Part shown: positions 63,056-64,000 of the stretch, one piece after another
Position numbering within the stretch: position 1 is the first letter of the stretch
How the letters are laid out: each line of letters starts with the position of its first letter
Assembly: GCA_037013685.1 (NCBI GenBank)
Contig: CM072894.1
Span: forward strand, 9,302,841-9,366,840
Source: Acridotheres tristis
Lineage: Eukaryota > Chordata > Aves > Passeriformes > Sturnidae
DNA length: 64,000 bases
Direction of reading: 5' to 3'
Position numbers and translations under genes: made by a program
The notes under the pieces: generated by a model
The model's database searches: none
Told to the model about the DNA's origin: nothing
Seen by the model: the letters and a program-made list of their open reading frames with translations, nothing else

Positions 63056-64000
63056 CTGCAGGAAAACAGGACAGTGATCTGAGCAGCCCAGCACTTCCCT
63101 GGACAGCCCTATCAGTATCACTGTAATTCAGCTGGAAGGCAGCCAGAATTCTCACTGGAAAGTTTAAAAGCTGTTAATTACTTCTGCTAGTTCATGCTTG
63201 AACTATTTCATCTCCAGCCCTTCAAATACTTTTTAATAATCATCCTTCAAGTCACTCAGCCATTGCTGCTTTTGAAGAATAATAGCACCAAAAATTTCCA
63301 CAGTAATGCAGGTGAAACTCCCTGGATACAAGTTTATGGAAAACTTTTCCAAAATTATCTCTACTTTTTTGGCATCTTTCTAAAATAAATATATGTCATC
63401 ACAAGGCCAGAGCTGTGCTCATAATTTTTTTTATTTTATATTTTTAGAAAAAGCAAACATGCTTAAATTCTTGAGGTTGGGAGAAGCTGGACTCCTCTTA
63501 GGTGCATAAAAAGAGAAAATTATGGGTGATAACAGAAAATTATTTGCAGGAAGGCAAGAGTGGGTGATGGACTGAGAACTGGGATGAAGCAAATGAGTCA
63601 AAAAAAGTATCAAGAAATGCTTACTACATACAAATCGCTTTCTTTCAGGACAAAAAAAGGTTCCCTCGCTGCTAGGAACTATATTTGTAATTTATTCAGA
63701 ACCTTTGCTCATGTAATATTTAGTAATATATAAAAGGCAAAATGGGAGTTTTAGGGCAGAGGTTTCTTTCTCGTTCACCTGCTTCCTCATGAGCTTAGGT
63801 GGTACTTTTGTAATTGGGTAGAAAATTCCACATTGTGGGCCACAGGTAATTAGTTATTGGGTTAAAAGTAAAAATAATTTAGGTGTTTATTCTTAATTAA
63901 ACATTTAGGCCTTAAAAGGCCTTGCAGAGAGAGAGAGATATCACCATTTTTAACTTGTTAGCGAGAAGTGCTAATAAGTAGAACTCACTGTAACATAGAT
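63056..64000. other. No feature recognised
   Basis: I looked here for the preceding dynein exon (segments such as HALVQERRKFGPLGWN) on the minus strand and did not find it. AT-rich sequence with a GA run near 63930-63940. Confidence 0.5.

Overview
The window looks like vertebrate nuclear DNA, most likely from a bird. It is AT-rich with GC-rich islands, has one spliced protein gene with GT-AG introns, and carries CR1 LINE fragments of the archosaur type. There are no bacterial-style gene clusters. Nearly all open reading frames outside the gene described here are chance or mirror-frame ORFs.

Layout: (1) 1-26.4 kb is intergenic. It holds simple repeats, a decayed CR1 reverse-transcriptase fragment on the minus strand (about 16.24-16.84 kb) and a short CR1-like 3' end on the plus strand (about 17.05 kb). 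(2) 26.48-27.76 kb is a strong CpG island with a TATA-like box, two metal-response-element cores and two CACGTG E-boxes. It contains a probable non-coding first exon ending at a good donor at 27330/27331. (3) 40342-61.25 kb carries the coding exons and long 3'UTR of SLC39A10 (zinc transporter ZIP10, LIV-1 subfamily). All nine coding exons could be placed with consistent splice phases. They give 2577 nt including the stop, an 858-residue protein. (4) 61.25-64 kb lies beyond the ZIP10 poly(A) site. It contains minus-strand pieces of an axonemal dynein heavy chain resembling the DNAH7/DNAH3 type. One exon is intact and its upstream neighbour is frame-broken. In human the gene tail-to-tail with SLC39A10 is DNAH7, so this is either a decayed DNAH7 or a broken partial copy of it.

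How it works: ZIP10 has a signal peptide, a very histidine-rich extracellular domain, a cysteine-flanked prion-like core ending in CPALLYQ, eight membrane segments and the HNxxD / HExPHExGD metal-site motifs. It imports zinc into the cytosol. The most interesting observations are the frame-broken dynein relic without its C-terminal exons, the exon 1 ATG that would splice in frame onto the ZIP10 coding sequence, a second upstream ORF whose stop overlaps the ZIP10 ATG, metal-response elements close to the TATA-like box, and sharp GC/CpG patches over three ZIP10 exons.
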